From Eubacteriales bacterium (GTDB lineage: Bacteria > Bacillota > Clostridia > Lachnospirales > Lachnospiraceae), in assembly GCA_030526715.1 (NCBI GenBank), contig JAUNCG010000001.1:16150-80149 (forward strand): a DNA stretch of 64,000 bases. The letters are read 5' to 3'. The position numbers were made by a program, and so were the translations under genes. The notes under the pieces are model-generated. The model was not told the origin of the DNA and did not search any database. It was given only the letters and a program-made list of their open reading frames with translations. This document shows, one piece after another, positions 61,912 through 64,000 of this stretch (position 1 is the stretch's first letter; each line of letters starts with the position of its first letter).

Positions 61912-63003
61912 TTACTGTTCCTTTTTCTGAATATATCCGAGGGACTTCAGGCTCTCCGCACAGAGTACCGCACCACCCGCAGCGCCGCGCACGGTATTGT
62001 GGGACAGACCCACAAACTTGAAATCATATACGGTATCCTCGCGAAGACGACCGATGGAAACCCCCATACCATGTTCATAATCTACATCTGCCTTAACCTG
62101 TGGACGATTGTCCTCTTCCATATAACGGATAAAATGCTCCGGTGCGCTCGGAAGCTTCTGCTCCTGCGGATATCCGGAGAAGTTCACCAGCTTTTCGATC
62201 AGCTGTTCCTTGGTCGGATGCTTACGGAACTTCACAAACACGGCTGCGGTATGTCCGTTCAGCACCGGAACACGCAGACACTGACAGGTGATCACCGGCT
62301 CAGCGGCTTTCACGATCACACCATCCTTCACTTCACCGAGGATGCGCAGCGGCTCCTGCTCTGACTTCTCCTCCTCGCCTCCGATATACGGAATCACATT
62401 CTCTACCATCTCCGGCCAATCCTTGAAGGTCTTGCCCGCACCGGAAATTGCCTGATATGTGGTAGCAACCACCTCATACGGCTCAAACTCTCTCCATGCG
62501 GCAAGCGCCGGAGCATAACTCTGAATAGAGCAGTTCGGTTTTACGGCAATAAATCCACGGGTGGTTCCCAAACGCTTCTTCTGAGACTCGATCACCTCAA
62601 AATGCTTCAGGTTGATCTCCGGGATCACCATCGGGACATCCGGTGTCCAGCGATGAGCACTGTTGTTGGAAACCACAGGAGTCTCGGTCTTTGCATAAGC
62701 CTCCTCAATGGCCTTGATCTCATCCTTAGACATATCTACTGCGGAGAATACAAAGTCTACACTTGCAGCCACCTTCTCCACCTCATTGACATTCATTACT
62801 ACAATTTTCTTCACTGCCTCCGGCATCGGTGTCGTCATCTTCCACCGCTCGCCTACGGCTTCCTCATAGGTCTTTCCTGCGCTTCTCGGGCTCGCTGCAA
62901 GCGTTACCACTTCAAACCATGGATGATTCTCCAGCAGAGAAATAAATCTCTGACCCACCATACCGGTTGCACCAAGAATTCCGACTCTCAATTTTTCGCT
63001 CAT
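61912..63003 (-). CDS. asd: Aspartate-semialdehyde dehydrogenase
   Basis: Reduces aspartyl phosphate to the semialdehyde for Lys, Met, Thr and DAP synthesis. The 363-residue enzyme has the NADP motif GILGATGMVGQRF, the catalytic Cys in AVKPNCSIQSYAP and the catalytic His region in CQCLRVPVLNGHTAAVFV. It is of the archaeal/fungal-like Asd subgroup common in Clostridia. It lies three bases before the ABC ATPase gene. The DAP link agrees with the DNPR-type MurE. Confidence 0.95.
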   Translation of the reverse strand: MSEKLRVGILGATGMVGQRFISLLENHPWFEVVTLAASPRSAGKTYEEAVGERWKMTTPMPEAVKKIVVMNVNEVEKVAASVDFVFSAVDMSKDEIKAIEEAYAKTETPVVSNNSAHRWTPDVPMVIPEINLKHFEVIESQKKRLGTTRGFIAVKPNCSIQSYAPALAAWREFEPYEVVATTYQAISGAGKTFKDWPEMVENVIPYIGGEEEKSEQEPLRILGEVKDGVIVKAAEPVITCQCLRVPVLNGHTAAVFVKFRKHPTKEQLIEKLVNFSGYPQEQKLPSAPEHFIRYMEEDNRPQVKADVDYEHGMGVSIGRLREDTVYDFKFVGLSHNTVRGAAGGAVLCAESLKSLGYIQKKEQ

Positions 63004-63076
63004 AATTTCCTCCTCATTCCATGTAGTAACATGTTTCTTCTATATAATACTCTGTGCTATCCAGAATTTTATAACG

Positions 63077-64000
63077 TCATTCTGACAGATATGCTTTTCC
63101 TGCCTCAATACTTCTGCGCATGGATGCCTCGGAAGGCGCTCCGATCGTCTGTCGCTTCTCTACGCAGGTCTTCAGGCTCACCGCATCATAGATATCCGCC
63201 TCAAAGACCGGACTGATCGCTTTCAGCTCCTCAAGACTCAGCTCATGGATCGCCTTGTTCTTCTCAATACAGTACAGCACCAGTCTCCCGATGATCCCAT
63301 GGGCATCCCGGAACGGAACTCCGTGATTTACCAGATAATCCGCCGCGTCTGTTGCATTCGTGAAGCCGTTCATAGCGCTCTCCTCCATCACGTCCTTACG
63401 GAAACGCATGGTAGCGATCATACCGTTAAACAAAGCAACGCAGCCCTTCACCGTATCGATCGCGTCAAAGGTCAGTTCCTTGTCCTCCTGCATATCCTTG
63501 TTATATGCCAGAGGCAGTCCCTTCATTGTCGTCAGGATCGAGATCAGCGCGCCGTAGACTCTTCCGGTCTTTCCTCTTACCAGCTCCGCAATATCCGGAT
63601 TTTTCTTCTGCGGCATGATACTGCTTCCGGTACTGTATGCATCATCGATCTCCACAAAACGATATTCATTCGTATTCCAGATGATGATCTCCTCACAAAA
63701 CCTCGACAAATGCATCATCACCGTGGAAAGCGCCGACAACAGCTCGATCACATAATCGCGATCCGATACCGAATCCATACTGTTCATGGTCGGTCCGTCA
63801 AAATGAAGCAGCTGTGCCGTATATTCACGATCCAGCGGATAGGTTGTTCCCGCTAACGCACCACTGCCCAGCGGACAGTAATTCATTCTCTTTTTTATAT
63901 CAGCCAGACGAAGCCTGTCTCTTCGGAACATCTCAAAATATGCGCCGAGATGATGCGCCAAGGTGATGGGCTGCGCCTTCTGCAAATGTGTAAAGCCCGG
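63077..64000 (-). CDS. argH: Argininosuccinate lyase, 5' end outside window
   Basis: Cleaves argininosuccinate to arginine and fumarate. The 307 codons seen are the C-terminal two thirds; the reading frame stays open to the window edge, where [17 protein letters not shown] is the family's substrate-binding segment. The catalytic signature [12 protein letters not shown] is present, followed by the C-terminal lid. The start lies beyond position 64000. Confidence 0.95.
   Translation of the reverse strand, partial: PGFTHLQKAQPITLAHHLGAYFEMFRRDRLRLADIKKRMNYCPLGSGALAGTTYPLDREYTAQLLHFDGPTMNSMDSVSDRDYVIELLSALSTVMMHLSRFCEEIIIWNTNEYRFVEIDDAYSTGSSIMPQKKNPDIAELVRGKTGRVYGALISILTTMKGLPLAYNKDMQEDKELTFDAIDTVKGCVALFNGMIATMRFRKDVMEESAMNGFTNATDAADYLVNHGVPFRDAHGIIGRLVLYCIEKNKAIHELSLEELKAISPVFEADIYDAVSLKTCVEKRQTIGAPSEASMRRSIEAGKAYLSE

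Overview
The window looks like a chromosome segment of a strictly anaerobic gut Firmicute, most likely a Lachnospiraceae (Clostridia). The grounds are: strong AGGAGG-type ribosome binding sites throughout; a clostridial housekeeping order (priA-def-fmt-rsmB-rlmN-stp-prkC-rsgA-rpe-thiN and cmk-ispH-rpsA); a Na+-pumping biotin decarboxylase operon; and a glycyl-radical-enzyme microcompartment of the fucose/rhamnose type (GRM5). The genus cannot be fixed from the sequence. I see no tRNA, rRNA, CRISPR array, insertion sequence or prophage.

Layout. 1-390 holds no convincing gene. 391-13906 is a minus-strand housekeeping run from murE through priA, def, fmt, a YugP-like protease, rsmB, rlmN, the PP2C phosphatase/PASTA kinase pair, rsgA, rpe and thiN. 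14160-15221 (+) is a YprB-like DEDDh exonuclease. 15317-19370 (-) holds rpsA, ispH, cmk and an HI0933-type flavoprotein. 19554-24904 (-) is a biotin-dependent decarboxylase operon with two different carboxyltransferases, a biotin carrier, OadB and an OadG with a large exported domain. 25118-30710 (-) carries a secreted Fn3-like protein, a D,D-carboxypeptidase, a phospholipase-C-family protein, scpB, scpA, a phosphoesterase and a lone receiver-domain protein.

The centre of interest is 30815-57476, a deoxy-sugar catabolic island. L-fucose isomerase is divergent from an AraC-type regulator (32766-33614). A 14-kb minus-strand microcompartment operon (47658 to 33623) encodes a B12-independent propanediol dehydratase and its activase, a PduU-type shell protein, a PduV/EutP GTPase, a fuculose/rhamnulose-phosphate aldolase, a CoA-acylating aldehyde dehydrogenase, a Zn alcohol dehydrogenase, four BMC-H proteins, PduL, EutN, PduS, a PduT-like BMC-T, a DeoR regulator and an Fe alcohol dehydrogenase. 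Upstream lie a second AraC regulator, L-rhamnose mutarotase, a RhaSTPQ-like ABC importer and a divergent YesM/YesN-type two-component system. The inferred route is: rhamnose or fucose is imported and isomerised; the 1-phosphate is cleaved inside the shell to DHAP and lactaldehyde; lactaldehyde is reduced to 1,2-propanediol; and this is dehydrated to propionaldehyde and dismutated to propanol and propionyl-CoA, then propionyl-phosphate. The sugar kinases, rhamnose isomerase and propionate kinase are not in this window.

The most unusual observations are: a BMC-H gene with two in-frame starts, each with its own ribosome binding site, giving a 92-residue or a 46-residue-extended shell protein; a duplicated ~47-bp promoter module before both the dehydratase and the aldolase; and an intra-operon hairpin between shell and enzyme genes. 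57492-64000 returns to ordinary genes: a hexapeptide-repeat protein, topB, an ABC permease with a degenerate ATPase, asd and a partial argH.
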